DNA of 64,000 nt from Muricoccus roseus (GCF_900141905.1 NZ_FQZF01000021.1:30877-94876), one strand, 5' to 3'; shown: positions 30,333 through 40,476, counted from the first letter of the stretch. Notes: generated by a model from the letters alone, not told the origin. Translations and numbers: made by a program.

Positions 30333-31853
30333 TCAGGCGCGCGGCGCGACCTCCACCGCCGCTTCCAGGCCCATGGCCGCGGCCAGGCTGTCCACCCGGC
30401 GCTGCACGCTTTCCCCGGCGAAGACGCCGCTGCCCTCCACCAGCCGCAGGACCAGCCTCCCGCCGCGGGGGATCAGCGCGGTGCCGGCCAGCAGCGCCGG
30501 CGTGCCGCCCGACAGCGTATAGGCCAGGCGCAGCGCCGCCCCGATCCGCTCCGCACGCTGCTGCGCGGCCGCGCCGAGCAGCCGCCGCGCGGGTTCCAGC
30601 AGCGCCGCATCCCCCGCGTCGTAGCGGAGCGCCGTGGCCAGGGCGAGGAAGGCGCGGGCATGGTGGTCCAGCCCCACGCCGGGCTGGCGCAGCACGCGCA
30701 GGAAGGCCTGCTCGGCGCGGTAATCCGGATGGTCGTGGCTGCCCGTATCCGAAAGCTGGCAGGCGGCGTGGCGCAGCGCGGATTCGGCGGGGGATTCGCC
30801 GGGAAAGAGCGGCGCGGTCCAGGCGGCGAGGGCGTGCGCCATCGCGGGGTCGCGGCCGAAGCGCGCCGACAGATCGGCGCCCGCCGCCAGCAGCGGGTCC
30901 TGCGCGCGCACGGAATCGGGCAGGAGCCGGGAGTACCAGCCCTCCCGCAAGCCGTTGGCCGAGAAGACCACGCGCCGCGCGCCCGAGCGGCGCAGCACGC
31001 GGCGCAGCACCACGGCGGCGAAGGGCAGGTCCGCCGCGCGCTTGGCCGGCGCGCCGGGCAGGCGGCTGGAGCGTTCCCCCGCCGCGATCACGGCGGCGCA
31101 GAGGTCGCGCGCCTCCTCCCGCCGCAGCACGTAATGGTGGACGATGGAAAGCGGATAGCCGGTCTGCGTGATGTGCACCTTGGCCAGGGCGCGCCAGGCG
31201 CCGCCGACGAGGTAGAGGTCCCTGCCCTGCCCGCGATCGAGCCAGGGCACGCCGGACAGGACCTCCTCCGCCAGGGCGCGCGCGCGGGTTGGGTCGCCCC
31301 CCGCGCGCTCAGCCAGGCGGATGACGCCGAGCGGAAGGCTGACGGAGGCGGTCGGCCGGCCATTGGCGAGGTCCACCAGCTCCAGGCTGCCGCCGCCGAT
31401 ATCGCCCAGGATGCCATCGGCCCCCGGCACGCCCAGCAGCACGCCGTCGGCGGACATCGCCGCCTCCTCCTCTCCGGTCAGGATGCGCAGCGGCACGCCG
31501 GGCATGCGCGCGCGCAGCGCCTCCGCGAAGGCGGGACCATTGGCCGCGTCGCGCATGGCCGCCGTGGCCAGCACCTCCAGCGGGTCGGCATGCATGGCGC
31601 GCGCGATGGCGAGGTAGCGGCCCATGATGGTCAGCGCGCCCTCCACCGCAGCGGCGTTCAGCCGCCCGGTGGATTGCAGGCCGCGCCCGAGGCCCAGCAC
31701 CGCCTTCTCGTTGAAGATGGTGACGGGGTTGCGCCCGCGCCCCTCGAAGATGACGAGGCGGACGGAGTTGGACCCGAGATCGACCACCCCGGAACGCGCC
31801 AGCATGGCCTCGCCCGTCACGGGCGGGGGGAGATGTCCTTCGGGAAGGTCCAA
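30333..31853 (-). CDS. ppx: Exopolyphosphatase / guanosine pentaphosphatase family
   Basis: A 506-residue Ppx/GppA enzyme that releases phosphate from the ends of polyphosphate. The actin-like ATPase fold shows VVDLGSNSVRLVIFEG (phosphate 1 loop), ATAAMRDAANG, and LGDIGGGSLELVDL (phosphate 2 loop). The C-terminal 200 residues form the HD-like helical part. It directly follows ppk, whose product makes polyphosphate, so synthesis and breakdown are encoded together. The start used is a TTG 5 bases after the ppk stop with AGGA at fitting distance; an ATG 16 codons inside (31805) is the main alternative. Confidence 0.93.
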   Translation of the reverse strand: MDLPEGHLPPPVTGEAMLARSGVVDLGSNSVRLVIFEGRGRNPVTIFNEKAVLGLGRGLQSTGRLNAAAVEGALTIMGRYLAIARAMHADPLEVLATAAMRDAANGPAFAEALRARMPGVPLRILTGEEEAAMSADGVLLGVPGADGILGDIGGGSLELVDLANGRPTASVSLPLGVIRLAERAGGDPTRARALAEEVLSGVPWLDRGQGRDLYLVGGAWRALAKVHITQTGYPLSIVHHYVLRREEARDLCAAVIAAGERSSRLPGAPAKRAADLPFAAVVLRRVLRRSGARRVVFSANGLREGWYSRLLPDSVRAQDPLLAAGADLSARFGRDPAMAHALAAWTAPLFPGESPAESALRHAACQLSDTGSHDHPDYRAEQAFLRVLRQPGVGLDHHARAFLALATALRYDAGDAALLEPARRLLGAAAQQRAERIGAALRLAYTLSGGTPALLAGTALIPRGGRLVLRLVEGSGVFAGESVQRRVDSLAAAMGLEAAVEVAPRA

Positions 31854-31858
31854 GCGTC

Positions 31859-34243
31859 TCAGTCCTGTGCCACGCGGTCCGGCCGGCGCCGCGCGGGGGC
31901 GCGGCTGCGCGGGGCGCGATGCAGGGCGCTGCCCCGGCCGGAGAGGGAGGGGTTGGTCATGAAATACTCATGGGCCGAGAGAGGTTGCGCCCCCGGCTCC
32001 ACGCGGCGGTAGTTACCGTCGGGGTAGAGTTCCCAGGACTGGTCGCGGTCCTTGAGGTTCACGACCATGATCTGGTCCAGCACCTGGGCGTGAACCGTGG
32101 CGTTCTCCACCGGCACCATGGTCTCCACGCGCCAGTCCATGTTGCGCGCCATCCAGTCCGCGCTGCTGATGAAGACGCGGGCGCGGCGGCTGGGCAGGCG
32201 GTGGCCATTGGCGAAGACGCAGATGCGCGAATGCTCGAGGAAGCGCCCGACGATGGACTTCACCCGGATGTTGTCCGAAAGCCCCTTCACCCCCGGGCGC
32301 AGGCAGCAGATGCCGCGCACGATGCAGTCGATCTTCACCCCCACGCGGCTGGCCCGGTAGAGCGCGTCGATCAGCCCCTCGTCCACCAGCGAGTTGAGCT
32401 TCAGCCAGATCCCGGCCGGGCGCCCCTCCCGCGCATTCACGATCTCCTGCTCGATCAGCCCCATCAGCGTGGGGCGGAGGGTGAGCGGGGCGAAGGCGAG
32501 GCTCTCCATCTTCTCCGGCCGCGCATAGCCGGTCATGTAGTTGAACAGCCGCGCCGCATCGCGCGTCAGCCCGGGATCGGCGGTGAAGAAGGAGAGGTCC
32601 GTGTAGATACGCGCGGTGACGGGGTGGTAGTTGCCCGTGCCGAAATGCGCGTAGGAGCGCAGCGCGCCGCTCTCGCGCCGGACCACGAGGCTGACCTTCG
32701 CGTGGGTCTTGAGGTCCACGAAGCCGTAGACGACCTGCACCCCCGCCGCTTCCAGCTCCCGCGCCAGGGCGATGTTGCGCTCCTCGTCGAAGCGCGCCTT
32801 CAGCTCCACCATGGCGGTGACGGACTTGCCGGCCTCCGAGGCCTCGATCAGCGCGCGGGCGATGGGGCTGTCGCGGCTGGTGCGATACAGCGTCTGCTTG
32901 ATCGCGACCACCGCCGGGTCCCGCGCCGCCTGGCGCAGGAACTGCACCACCACGTCGAAGGATTCGTAGGGGTGGTGGACGACAATGTCCTTCGCGCGGA
33001 TCGCCGCGAAGCAATCCCCGCCGAAATCGAGGATGCGCTCGGGGAAGCGCGGCGTGTAGGGCTTGAAGAGAAGGTCCGGCCGGTCGTCCAGGATGAGCTG
33101 GGTGAGGTCCGACAGGCCGAGCAGCCCGTCGAGGGCGAAGATCTCCGCCCGCGGCGCGTCCAGCTCCTCCGCCACCAGGTCCACCATGTCCGCCGGCGTG
33201 TCGGAGGTGACGGAAAGGCGGATGGCGCGCCCGCGGCGGCGGCGCTTCAGCGCCGTCTCATAGGAGCGGACGAGGTCCTCCGCCTCCTCCTCGAACTCCA
33301 CATCCGTGTCGCGGATCAGGCGGAACAGCCCGCGCTCCGCGAGGATGAAGCCAGGGAAGACGCGGCGGAGGTTGAGGAGGATCACCTCCTCCAGCAGCAC
33401 GAAGCGCGCGGCCTCGCGCGGGCCGCCGCTGCCGGGCAGGCGGATGAAGCGCTCCAGCTGCGGCGGCAGGGGCAGGATGGCGCGCATGGTCCCGCCATCC
33501 TCCTCCCGCACCAGCTTCATGATGAGGCAGAGGGCGAGGTTGGCGAGGAAGGGGAAGGGATGCGCCGGGTCGATCGCCAGCGGCGTCAGCACCGGGAAGA
33601 TCCGGTCCATGAACCAGGCGGAGAGCCATTCCCGGTCGGCCTCGGACAGCTCCGAGGGGTCGCTCACCCGGATCCCGGCCTCGGCCAGCTGGCCGCGCAG
33701 GTCTAGCCAGCCCTGCTGCTGGCGCGCCAGCAGGCGTCCGGCGCGGTCATGGATGGCGGAAAGCTGCTGGGCGGGGGTGAGGCCATCCGGCGAGAGCGCG
33801 CCGACAGCCGCCCTCTCCTGCCCCATCAGCCCGGCGACCCGGACCGAGTAGAACTCGTCCAGGTTCGAGGAGGAGATAGCCACGAAGCGCAGCCGCTCCA
33901 GCAGCGGATGGGCCGGATTGGCCGCTTCCTCCAGCACCCGCTCGTTGAAGGCGAGCCAGGAGAGCTCCCGGTTGATGAAGCGGGACGTGTCGCTCATCAG
34001 CGCGTCCGGCACCTGCGCCTCGGCCGGCTCGGGCTCCCCCGCCGGGGCGGGCGCGGGAAGCGGCGCCGCCACGGGGGCGCGCTGGGGGGCGGAAGCGGCG
34101 CGGGCGGGCCGCCCCTCCCCGCGAGCGGTGCGCGTGGCGGGGCGCGGGGCCTCATCCCTGGGGTTGTCACCCCTGGGGTTCTCCCCCTTGAGGTTCTCGG
34201 GCTTTCCCGCTTCGGCTTTCGGGGCGTCGGTGTTGGCGTCCAT
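31859..34243 (-). CDS. ppk: Polyphosphate kinase 1
   Basis: A 794-residue PPK1 that polymerises ATP gamma-phosphate into polyphosphate. After an unusual hydrophilic N-terminal extension of about 80 residues rich in Pro, Ala, Glu and Arg, the enzyme begins with [21 protein letters not shown]. The phosphoacceptor histidine is in [12 protein letters not shown], followed by [14 protein letters not shown], and the second phospholipase D-like half has [15 protein letters not shown] and RVETMVPV. The extension is absent from most PPK1 proteins and looks disordered. The ATG at MDANTDAPK is 10 bases after the hda stop; a longer frame upstream runs through hda. Confidence 0.95.
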   Translation of the reverse strand: MDANTDAPKAEAGKPENLKGENPRGDNPRDEAPRPATRTARGEGRPARAASAPQRAPVAAPLPAPAPAGEPEPAEAQVPDALMSDTSRFINRELSWLAFNERVLEEAANPAHPLLERLRFVAISSSNLDEFYSVRVAGLMGQERAAVGALSPDGLTPAQQLSAIHDRAGRLLARQQQGWLDLRGQLAEAGIRVSDPSELSEADREWLSAWFMDRIFPVLTPLAIDPAHPFPFLANLALCLIMKLVREEDGGTMRAILPLPPQLERFIRLPGSGGPREAARFVLLEEVILLNLRRVFPGFILAERGLFRLIRDTDVEFEEEAEDLVRSYETALKRRRRGRAIRLSVTSDTPADMVDLVAEELDAPRAEIFALDGLLGLSDLTQLILDDRPDLLFKPYTPRFPERILDFGGDCFAAIRAKDIVVHHPYESFDVVVQFLRQAARDPAVVAIKQTLYRTSRDSPIARALIEASEAGKSVTAMVELKARFDEERNIALARELEAAGVQVVYGFVDLKTHAKVSLVVRRESGALRSYAHFGTGNYHPVTARIYTDLSFFTADPGLTRDAARLFNYMTGYARPEKMESLAFAPLTLRPTLMGLIEQEIVNAREGRPAGIWLKLNSLVDEGLIDALYRASRVGVKIDCIVRGICCLRPGVKGLSDNIRVKSIVGRFLEHSRICVFANGHRLPSRRARVFISSADWMARNMDWRVETMVPVENATVHAQVLDQIMVVNLKDRDQSWELYPDGNYRRVEPGAQPLSAHEYFMTNPSLSGRGSALHRAPRSRAPARRRPDRVAQD

Positions 34244-34253
34244 GGGGCGGAGG

Positions 34254-35000
34254 CTACAGCAGTGTACCCATGGAAGCGGAGGGCGTGGCGGAGGTTGCCA
34301 CGGAATCGTCACCGAATCCTTCCCACCCGTCTTCCGGCCCGCCAGAGCCGCTGCCATCGATCAGCCCGGCCAGCGAGCCGCGGGCCAGGGCGCGGGTGAC
34401 CCGGCCGCCATCGGCCAGTGCCGCGCGGTCCAGCCGGGCCGCGGCCTCGGCCAGCACCGCTGCCTCCCGCGGCAGGCGGGCGAGCAGCCAATCCTGGATC
34501 GCCGGCTCCACCCGGAGCTGCCGGCGGGCGAAATGCCGGGCCAGCAGGGCGCGGAGCAGGCCGTCGGTTGGCTGGGCCAGGGGCGCGGCGGCGGTGGCGC
34601 GCAGCCGGCTGGCCAGGTCCGGCAGCCGGGCCTCCCAGCGGGAGGGCGGCTCTCGCCCCGCCATCAACAGCAGGTGGCCGCCGGCGGCGCAGGCATTGAT
34701 GAGGTGGAACAGGGCGGGCTCCTCGGCCGCGCAATCGGCGTCATCCAGCGCGGTCGGCGCGCCTTCCGGCACGCCGCGCAGGGCGGGGCCGGAAAGGCGG
34801 CGCAGCCCGAGGCGCCGGGCGGCCTGGGCGAGGAAGGCCGATTTTCCGCTGCCCTCCGGCCCGTGCAGGGCCAGCCGGCCGGAGGGCCAGCTTCCCGGGT
34901 CGCCCAGCCAGGTGCGCGCCACCGCGTTCGACGAATCGGGGATGGGATCCATCTCGATTTCGGCGCGCGGAAGCAGCGGCAGGGGAAGCTGGCGGGGCAT
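34254..35000 (-). CDS. hdaA: Hda/DnaA-like replication regulator (AAA+ ATPase)
   Basis: A 248-residue DnaA-related ATPase without a DNA-binding domain. Near the N-terminus QLPLPL (residues 4-9) is a sliding-clamp-binding motif as in Hda. The Walker A sequence is GPEGSGKS and the Walker B-like sequence is TALDDADC. Hda-type proteins promote hydrolysis of ATP bound to DnaA and prevent re-initiation. The C-terminal 35 residues are Gly/Ser-rich and look disordered. It sits 6 bases after the permease gene, in the conserved alphaproteobacterial order pgsA-permease-hda-ppk. Confidence 0.88.
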   Translation of the reverse strand: MPRQLPLPLLPRAEIEMDPIPDSSNAVARTWLGDPGSWPSGRLALHGPEGSGKSAFLAQAARRLGLRRLSGPALRGVPEGAPTALDDADCAAEEPALFHLINACAAGGHLLLMAGREPPSRWEARLPDLASRLRATAAAPLAQPTDGLLRALLARHFARRQLRVEPAIQDWLLARLPREAAVLAEAAARLDRAALADGGRVTRALARGSLAGLIDGSGSGGPEDGWEGFGDDSVATSATPSASMGTLL

Positions 35001-35006
35001 GGCGGA

Positions 35007-36170
35007 TCAGCCCCCTGTCCGGGGCGGGTCGAGATAGAGGGGGCTTTCGAGGTAGCGGCGCAGCCAGTAGCGCGCCAGCACCCCGATGGCGGCGGCGATG
35101 GGCACGGCCAGCAGCACGCCCAGGAAGCCGAAGGCCACACCGCCCGCGAACAGGGCGAAGATGACCCAGACGGCATGCAGCTCCACCCGCCCGCCCAGCA
35201 GGCGGGGATAGATGATGTAGCCTTCGACGATCTGGCCGGTCAGGAACACGGCAGCCACCATCGCCACGTCCCGCCAGGAGCCGAACTGGCCTATGGCGAG
35301 CAGGACGGCTGTGGCCATGCCCGTCATGGAGCCGACATAGGGGATGAAGGTGAACATTCCCGCCAGCAGCCCGACGAGCAGCCCCAGTTCCAGCCCGACC
35401 GCGGAAAGGGCCAGGGCGTAGTACACGGCCAGCAGGGCGCAGCAGATCAGCTGCCCGCGCAGCCAGGCCGAAAGCACGCGGTCCGTGTCATGGGCGAGCT
35501 GGCGCAGCACGGCGGCGTTGCGGCGGGGCAGCCAGGTTTCCAGCCGCGCCATGATCCGCGGCCAGTCGCGCAGCAGGTAGAAGCCGACGATGGGCGTCAC
35601 CACCGCGAAGGTGAAGACGTTGAACAGCGCGTAGCCGCCGCCGATCAGCCGCGTGGCCGAGGTGCCGAGCCAGACAAGGATGGAGCCGAGCTGCGAGACC
35701 GCCAGGTCCTTCAGCCGGGGGTCCAGCACCATGGGCTGCATCCGCTCCTCAGCCGCGGCCAACGCGTCCTGCAGCATGGTGCCGATCCGCGTCACATAGG
35801 AGGGCAGCCGGGCCAGCAGCACGCCGATCTGGGAGATCAGCAAGGGGTAGAGCAGCAGCAGCGCGATCAGCGCGAGGGTGAGCAGCCCCGCGATCAGGAT
35901 CCCCGCCCCGAGCCATCGCGGGATGCCGATCCGCGCCATCCGGTCCGCCACGGGGTCGAGGAAATAGGCGATGCAGACGGCCAGGACGAAGGGCGTGAGG
36001 ATCGCCGCGAAGAACCACAGGGCGAAGAAGGCGGCCGCCAGCAGCCCGAAGACCAGCCCCAGCCGCTGCGCCCGCGTGGCGTTGCGCGGGCCGGGGGAGC
36101 GGGGCAGTTCAGGGCGGAGGGGGGTCGGCACGGGATTCGGGGCCGGGGCCTGGTTCGGGGGCGCGCTCAT
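35007..36170 (-). CDS. AI-2E family (PerM-like) membrane transporter
   Basis: A 387-residue membrane protein with about eight helices: two near the N-terminus (VFGLLAAAFFALWFFAAIL), a large loop, and a helical bundle with FTFIPYVGSMTGMATAVLL and GRVELHAVWVIFALFAGG. These are the conserved segments of the AI-2E/PerM permease family. The substrate is uncertain; characterised members include Na+/H+ antiporters and putative AI-2 exporters. The N-terminal 35 residues are Pro/Ala-rich. The ATG is set by the 4-base overlap with pgsA. Confidence 0.9.
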   Translation of the reverse strand: MSAPPNQAPAPNPVPTPLRPELPRSPGPRNATRAQRLGLVFGLLAAAFFALWFFAAILTPFVLAVCIAYFLDPVADRMARIGIPRWLGAGILIAGLLTLALIALLLLYPLLISQIGVLLARLPSYVTRIGTMLQDALAAAEERMQPMVLDPRLKDLAVSQLGSILVWLGTSATRLIGGGYALFNVFTFAVVTPIVGFYLLRDWPRIMARLETWLPRRNAAVLRQLAHDTDRVLSAWLRGQLICCALLAVYYALALSAVGLELGLLVGLLAGMFTFIPYVGSMTGMATAVLLAIGQFGSWRDVAMVAAVFLTGQIVEGYIIYPRLLGGRVELHAVWVIFALFAGGVAFGFLGVLLAVPIAAAIGVLARYWLRRYLESPLYLDPPRTGG

Positions 36171-36787
36171 TTCGGCAGGGCGCGCGCGGCGTCCCGGACA
36201 TAGGCGATGCCGGAGGCGATGGTGGTGGCGGCCACGCAGGCGATGAGCGCCGGCAGCAGCCAGCCTCCGTCCAGCGCAAAGCCCGCCAGGAGAAGGGCGG
36301 TGCCCGCCAGGCCGATCTGCATCGCCGTGTTCAGCTTCGAGATGAAAAGCGGCTGGATGGCGGGGCGCAGCCCCATCAGGGCCAGCACCAGCAGCCCGCC
36401 CACGATCAGCAGGTCCCGGAACACCACCAGGATGGCCAGCCAGTCCGGCAGGACGCCGATGATGGCGAGGGTGACATAGACCGAGACGAGCAGCGCCTTG
36501 TCCGCCAGGGGGTCGAGCACGGAGCCAATGAAGGAGCGGGCGTTGCGCACCCGCGCCAGCCAGCCATCCACGGCATCGGAGATGCCGGCGCCCACGAAGA
36601 GGAGGAAGGCGAGGTCCAGCCGGTGCTGGATCACCAGCCACACCACCGCGGGCACGGCGCAGAGCCGCGCGAGGGTGATGACATTGGGCAGGGTGAACAG
36701 CGCGCTTTCCGCCGGCGAGGAGGCCTCGCCGCCGCCATGCTCCGGACCACCCCTCTCCTCAGCCGCCGTATCACGCTCCTCCGGCAA
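36167..36787 (-). CDS. pgsA: CDP-alcohol phosphatidyltransferase, probable phosphatidylglycerophosphate synthase
   Basis: A membrane enzyme that makes phosphatidylglycerophosphate from CDP-diacylglycerol and glycerol 3-phosphate. The signature D-G-x2-A-R-x8-G-x3-D-x3-D is complete (DAVDGWLARVRNARSFIGSVLDPLADK), and six hydrophobic helices follow. The start is uncertain, because no in-frame ATG exists before the first helix. I use a TTG that overlaps the preceding gene's stop by 17 bases (206 residues). A CTG at 36700, directly before FTLPNVITLAR, would give the usual family N-terminus. It overlaps the permease start by 4 bases. Confidence 0.88.
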   Translation of the reverse strand: MPEERDTAAEERGGPEHGGGEASSPAESALFTLPNVITLARLCAVPAVVWLVIQHRLDLAFLLFVGAGISDAVDGWLARVRNARSFIGSVLDPLADKALLVSVYVTLAIIGVLPDWLAILVVFRDLLIVGGLLVLALMGLRPAIQPLFISKLNTAMQIGLAGTALLLAGFALDGGWLLPALIACVAATTIASGIAYVRDAARALPK

Positions 36788-37517
36788 GGCCGACCCGCCA
36801 GCCCGGACCGGTGGTGGGGTTCGGCAGGCCGGAGGGGGACGGCGGCTGGCTCGGCGCCAGCACCACGCCACCGCCCGCCAGCTCCTGCGCCGCGACGCCC
36901 GGCGGGCTGCGCAGCCCGATCCGCAGCCGCGCCCCTTCGGTCGAGATCGCGAGGATGTCCACGCTGCCCACCGAGGGCTGGGCGAGCAGGCGGCGCCGGA
37001 GGGCCAGCCATTCGTCGAGGGAGCGGAAATTCGTCCCGGCCTCGACATAGGCGCTGAGCGGCAGGATCGGCGGCGTGCCCGGCGGCAGGCTGGCGGGGGC
37101 GGAAGGCGGCGCGGAGGCCCCGCCGAGCGGTGGCAGCGCGCCCCCGCCCGAACCGGCGCTGGCCGTCGCCGCCCCGCTGGAGGAGGTGCCGGCACCGCGG
37201 AAGCGGATGGTGTAGCGGCCGGAATAGCCGTTCAGGGTGGAGCGCTCCTGCTCCACCACCATGCTCGTCACCATCGACTCGATCTGCGAGGCCGAGGCGT
37301 TGGGATTCGCGCCCGTGGCGGCGGCATAGCGCTGGTAGGCCAGGCGCTGCGCGTTGGCGATCGCCCGCTCCTTTGCCACCACGGCATTGGCGGCGGTCGC
37401 CTCCGCCGGAACGCCGCGCTGCACGGCCGGATCGTCCTGGGCCAGGGCGCGGGAAGGCGCCATGAAGGGCACGGCGAGCAGCGCGACGCCGAGCGCCGCA
37501 CCACGAATCGCCTGCAT
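36771..37517 (-). CDS. Exported DUF2066-like protein
   Basis: A 248-residue protein with a signal peptide (residues 1-27, ending SRALAQ). The mature part begins [29 protein letters not shown], a helical repeat-like motif matching DUF2066 proteins, and a central linker of about 40 residues is rich in Gly, Ser, Ala and Pro. The function is unknown. In many alphaproteobacteria a DUF2066 gene stands just before pgsA and divergent from purM, as here, which supports the assignment. The ATG is chosen for the signal peptide; the longer frame upstream lacks one. Confidence 0.78.
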   Translation of the reverse strand: MQAIRGAALGVALLAVPFMAPSRALAQDDPAVQRGVPAEATAANAVVAKERAIANAQRLAYQRYAAATGANPNASASQIESMVTSMVVEQERSTLNGYSGRYTIRFRGAGTSSSGAATASAGSGGGALPPLGGASAPPSAPASLPPGTPPILPLSAYVEAGTNFRSLDEWLALRRRLLAQPSVGSVDILAISTEGARLRIGLRSPPGVAAQELAGGGVVLAPSQPPSPSGLPNPTTGPGWRVGLAGGA

Positions 37518-37641
37518 CCCCGCCCCGCGCCGCGGATGGATTGCGCGCGGGCGCCGAAAATGTTGGGTTCCGCGACCGTCTGAACTGGGCATAAGCCGCT
37601 CCCCCGTGGACCGCCCCTGGGATAGCCGATCAAGGACCGCC

Positions 37642-38703
37642 ATGACCAGACTGACCTACCGCGATGCCGGGGTGGATATCGAAGCCGGCGACGCGCTGGT
37701 GGACCGGATCAAGCCCCTCGCCCGCTCCACGGACCGCAAGGGCACGATGGGCGGGCTCGGCGGCTTCGGCGCCCTGTTCGACCTCAAGGCGGCGGGCTTC
37801 CAGGACCCCGTCCTGGTCTCCTCCACCGACGGGGTGGGCACGAAGCTGCGGCTGGCGATCGACGCGAATCACCACGCCACCGTGGGGATCGACCTGGTGG
37901 CCATGTGCGTGAACGACCTGGTGGTGCAGGGCGCCGAGCCGCTCTTCTTCCTGGATTACTTCGCCACCGGCGCGCTGGACGTGGCCCAGGCGGCGGATGT
38001 GGTCTCCGGCATCGCCGAGGGCTGCCGGCAGGCCGGCTGCGCCCTGGTGGGCGGCGAGACGGCCGAGATGCCGGGCATGTATCACAAGGGCGACTACGAC
38101 CTGGCCGGCTTCTCCGTCGGCGCCGCCGAGCGCGGGGCGCTGCTGCCCTCCGGCGACGTGGGACCGGGCGACGTGGTGCTCGGCCTCGGCGCCTCCGGCG
38201 TGCATTCGAACGGCTATTCCCTGGTCCGCCGCATCGTCGAGGCGGGGAATGCCGAGCTGGGCGACCCCGCCCCCTTCGCCGCCGGGAAGAGCCTGGGCGA
38301 GGCGCTCCTGGAGCCCACCCGAATCTATGTGAAGCCCGTCCTGGCCCTGCACCGCGCCGGGCTGATCAAGGCGGCCGCCCACATCACCGGCGGCGGCCTG
38401 CCGGGTAATCTGCCCCGCGTGCTGCCGGAGGGAGCCGTGGCCGTGGTGGACGCGACCGCCTGGCCGGTGCCGCCCGTCTTCGGCTGGCTGGCCCGCACCG
38501 GCGGGGTGGAGCCGGAGGAGATGCTGCGCGTCTTCAACTGCGGCATCGGCATGGCACTGGTCGTCGAGGAAGCGAAGGCCGAGGCGGCGATCGCGATGCT
38601 CCGCGAGCATGGCGAGACGGCCTATCGAATCGGCCGCATCGAGGCTGGCGAGGGCGAGGCCGAGGTGCGCATGGAAGGCCTCTCCCCCGCATGGCCGAAC
38701 TGA
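37642..38703 (+). CDS. purM: Phosphoribosylformylglycinamidine cyclo-ligase
   Basis: A 353-residue enzyme of purine synthesis that closes the imidazole ring to form AIR. Family segments are visible in order: [66 protein letters not shown] and [16 protein letters not shown]. The ATG follows AAGGACCGCC and gives the standard N-terminus ([23 protein letters not shown]). A longer open frame upstream lies over the divergent DUF2066 gene and is not supported. It overlaps purN by 13 bases. Confidence 0.97.
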   Translation: MTRLTYRDAGVDIEAGDALVDRIKPLARSTDRKGTMGGLGGFGALFDLKAAGFQDPVLVSSTDGVGTKLRLAIDANHHATVGIDLVAMCVNDLVVQGAEPLFFLDYFATGALDVAQAADVVSGIAEGCRQAGCALVGGETAEMPGMYHKGDYDLAGFSVGAAERGALLPSGDVGPGDVVLGLGASGVHSNGYSLVRRIVEAGNAELGDPAPFAAGKSLGEALLEPTRIYVKPVLALHRAGLIKAAAHITGGGLPGNLPRVLPEGAVAVVDATAWPVPPVFGWLARTGGVEPEEMLRVFNCGIGMALVVEEAKAEAAIAMLREHGETAYRIGRIEAGEGEAEVRMEGLSPAWPN

Positions 38704-39377
38704 GGAGGCGCGTCGCGGTCCTCATCTCGGGCCGCGGCAGCAATCTGGGCGCGCTGATCGCGGCGGCCCGGCACCCGGACTACCCGGCGGAACTCGCGCT
38801 CGTCCTCTCCAACAAGGCGGATGCCGCCGGGCTGGAGCGCGCGCAGGCCGCCGGCATCCCGACCGCCGTGGTGGAAAGCCGCCCCTTCGGGAAGGACCGC
38901 ACGGGGTTCGAGGCGGCGATGCAGGCCCGGCTGGAGAAGGCGGGGATCGAGCTGATCGCCCTGGCCGGCTTCATGCGCGTGCTGACGGAAGGCTTCGTCT
39001 CCGCCTGGGCCGGGCGGATGCTGAACATCCATCCCAGCCTCCTCCCCGCCTTCCCCGGGCTGGACACCCATGCCCGCGCCCTGGCCGCGGGGGTGCGCCT
39101 GCATGGCTGCACCGTGCATTTCGTGACGCCCGGGGTGGACGAGGGGCCGGTGATCGCCCAGGCCGCCGTGCCCGTGCTGCCCGAGGACGACGAAGCCGCC
39201 CTGGCGGCCCGCGTGCTGGCGCAGGAACACCGGCTCTACCCCGCGGCCCTGGCCTGGGCCGCCTCCGGCGCCGCGCGGCTGGTGGCCGGGCGGGCGGTGC
39301 TGGATGTGCCGATGGCCGAAGGCGCCTTCGCCAACCCCTTGCCCGCTTCCCTCGCGGTGCCTACAGAAACGGCCTGA
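38691..39377 (+). CDS. purN: Phosphoribosylglycinamide formyltransferase
   Basis: A 228-residue enzyme that formylates GAR with 10-formyltetrahydrofolate. The phosphate-binding loop [41 protein letters not shown] with the catalytic Asn-His pair, and the late [14 protein letters not shown] (catalytic Asp) are all present. The C-terminus is about 15 residues longer than usual. It is translationally coupled to purM. Confidence 0.97.
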   Translation: MAELRRRVAVLISGRGSNLGALIAAARHPDYPAELALVLSNKADAAGLERAQAAGIPTAVVESRPFGKDRTGFEAAMQARLEKAGIELIALAGFMRVLTEGFVSAWAGRMLNIHPSLLPAFPGLDTHARALAAGVRLHGCTVHFVTPGVDEGPVIAQAAVPVLPEDDEAALAARVLAQEHRLYPAALAWAASGAARLVAGRAVLDVPMAEGAFANPLPASLAVPTETA

Positions 39378-39422
39378 CACGCCGCCCTCTTCCGGTGCGG
39401 CCCATCAAACGAGGTGGACCCG

Positions 39423-39581
39423 ATGGCCGAGGCCCAGCAGCACATCGACTATGTTGAGGTGAAGTCCAAGGACATCCTCGCCGAGCGCCAGACGGGCTGG
39501 GCGATGTTCACCAAGGCCACGATGTGGGGGATCATCGCGGTCGTCCTCCTGCTCGTCTTCCTGAAGGTCTTCTTCGGCTGA
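39423..39581 (+). CDS. Small single-helix membrane protein, resembling aa3-type cytochrome c oxidase subunit IV
   Basis: A 52-residue open frame with a good ribosome site (GAGG, 7 bases before ATG). The N-terminal half is hydrophilic (MAEAQQHIDYVEVKSKDIL), then W-x-x-F-T-K and one strong membrane helix (GIIAVVLLLVFLKVFF). This size and pattern, including a tryptophan and phenylalanine ahead of the helix, resemble the small bacterial aa3 oxidase subunit IV proteins. The match is by eye only and other one-helix families are possible. It lies 45 bases after purN and just before repeat copy B. Confidence 0.65.
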   Translation: MAEAQQHIDYVEVKSKDILAERQTGWAMFTKATMWGIIAVVLLLVFLKVFFG

Positions 39582-39627
39582 ACCTGGTCTGATTTCCACC
39601 GGGTTCCTGTCCTGATCGGTTCGGTGC

Positions 39628-39862
39628 GTCCCGGGGAGAGGAAGAAGGAATTCTTCCTCTCCCCGGCCCCCTCACCATCATCTTTTTCTAGAAGTTTGGA
39701 ATCACGGGGCTGACGGTGTGCCTGAGGTCGATGACCTCAGGCGACTGCAAAGGCAGAATCAGCCCCCTTCAACCAGAGACCCCTTCGATCCGGGGCATCC
39801 ACGGCAGTCAGACGGGGTTCCAAGGGCCTCAGGCCCTTGGCGGGTCGAGGGCGGAGCCCTCG
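39628..39862 (-). repeat. Multi-hairpin intergenic repeat, copy B
   Basis: Same element as copy A, in minus orientation. Hairpin 1 (CGAGGGC/GCCCTCG, loop TCC) begins 2 bases after the stop of the minus-strand secreted-protein gene. Hairpin 2 is identical to copy A. Hairpin 3 is at 39719-39743 (one terminal mismatch), the A-rich linker contains TAGAAAAAGATGATGG, and hairpin 4 at 39631-39666 is perfect over 14 bp. The tail differs from the other copies (GGGACGCACC instead of GGGACAAACC). It fills most of the 283-base gap between convergent genes. Confidence 0.9.
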
Positions 39863-39864
39863 CC

Positions 39865-40476
39865 TCAGCGGCGCGGCAGCCCCAGCCCGAGGCTCCGGGC
39901 CATGTCGCCGAGGTCCACGCGGCGATAGCCTTCGGGGACGCGGAAGCGCATGGGGTCATGGCGGGTGTATTCCACCCGTGTGGCCTCCACCCCCTCCCCC
40001 CGGTCATTGACGCCGCGCAGCAGCACGCCATCCGCTGTCAGGCAGGCGGTGCCGCGCTGGCCCCTCTCCTCCCAGCGGTAATTCGTGCAGCCCTGCCCGG
40101 CCTGGCTGGCCGTGCCCGTGCGGGTCAGCCGCGCGGTTTCGGCCAGGCGGAGGTAGCGCACGGCCTCCTCCTGCCGCACCGGGCTCGGCGTCACCACGCG
40201 CATCGAATCCATCACCATCTCCGTCCGCCCGGTGCGGCGGTCGGCCAGCGCCCAGGCGGGCATGGAAGGGGATTCGACGCGCAGCCGCCCCTCGGCGGCC
40301 AGGGCGGCCACGGTGAATTCCCGTGGCGTCTGGGGAGAGGCGTTGCCGAGGACCCTGTAGGCGACGGTGACATCCCGCGTGGGAAAGGTGGCCGGGCGGT
40401 TCTGCGCCTGGGCGCCCGGCGCCAGCGCCGCCATAGACAGAATTGCCGCGGGCAGGACGGGGATGAGGCGGCGCAT
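39865..40476 (-). CDS. Exported protein of unknown function
   Basis: A 203-residue protein with a clear signal peptide (MRRLIPVLPAAILSMAALAPGAQA). I do not recognise the family. The mature part has alternating beta-type segments (VTVAYRVLG, GRLRVESPSMPAWALADRRT, TEMVMDSMRVV), and two cysteines (CTNYRW, CLTADG) that could form a disulfide. The pattern suggests a small periplasmic beta-rich protein, perhaps of the DUF4412 kind, but this is not secure. An upstream ATG (MAFSLRPAF) 14 codons earlier is possible; the chosen start gives the better signal peptide. Repeat copy B starts directly after its stop. Confidence 0.7.
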   Translation of the reverse strand: MRRLIPVLPAAILSMAALAPGAQAQNRPATFPTRDVTVAYRVLGNASPQTPREFTVAALAAEGRLRVESPSMPAWALADRRTGRTEMVMDSMRVVTPSPVRQEEAVRYLRLAETARLTRTGTASQAGQGCTNYRWEERGQRGTACLTADGVLLRGVNDRGEGVEATRVEYTRHDPMRFRVPEGYRRVDLGDMARSLGLGLPRR

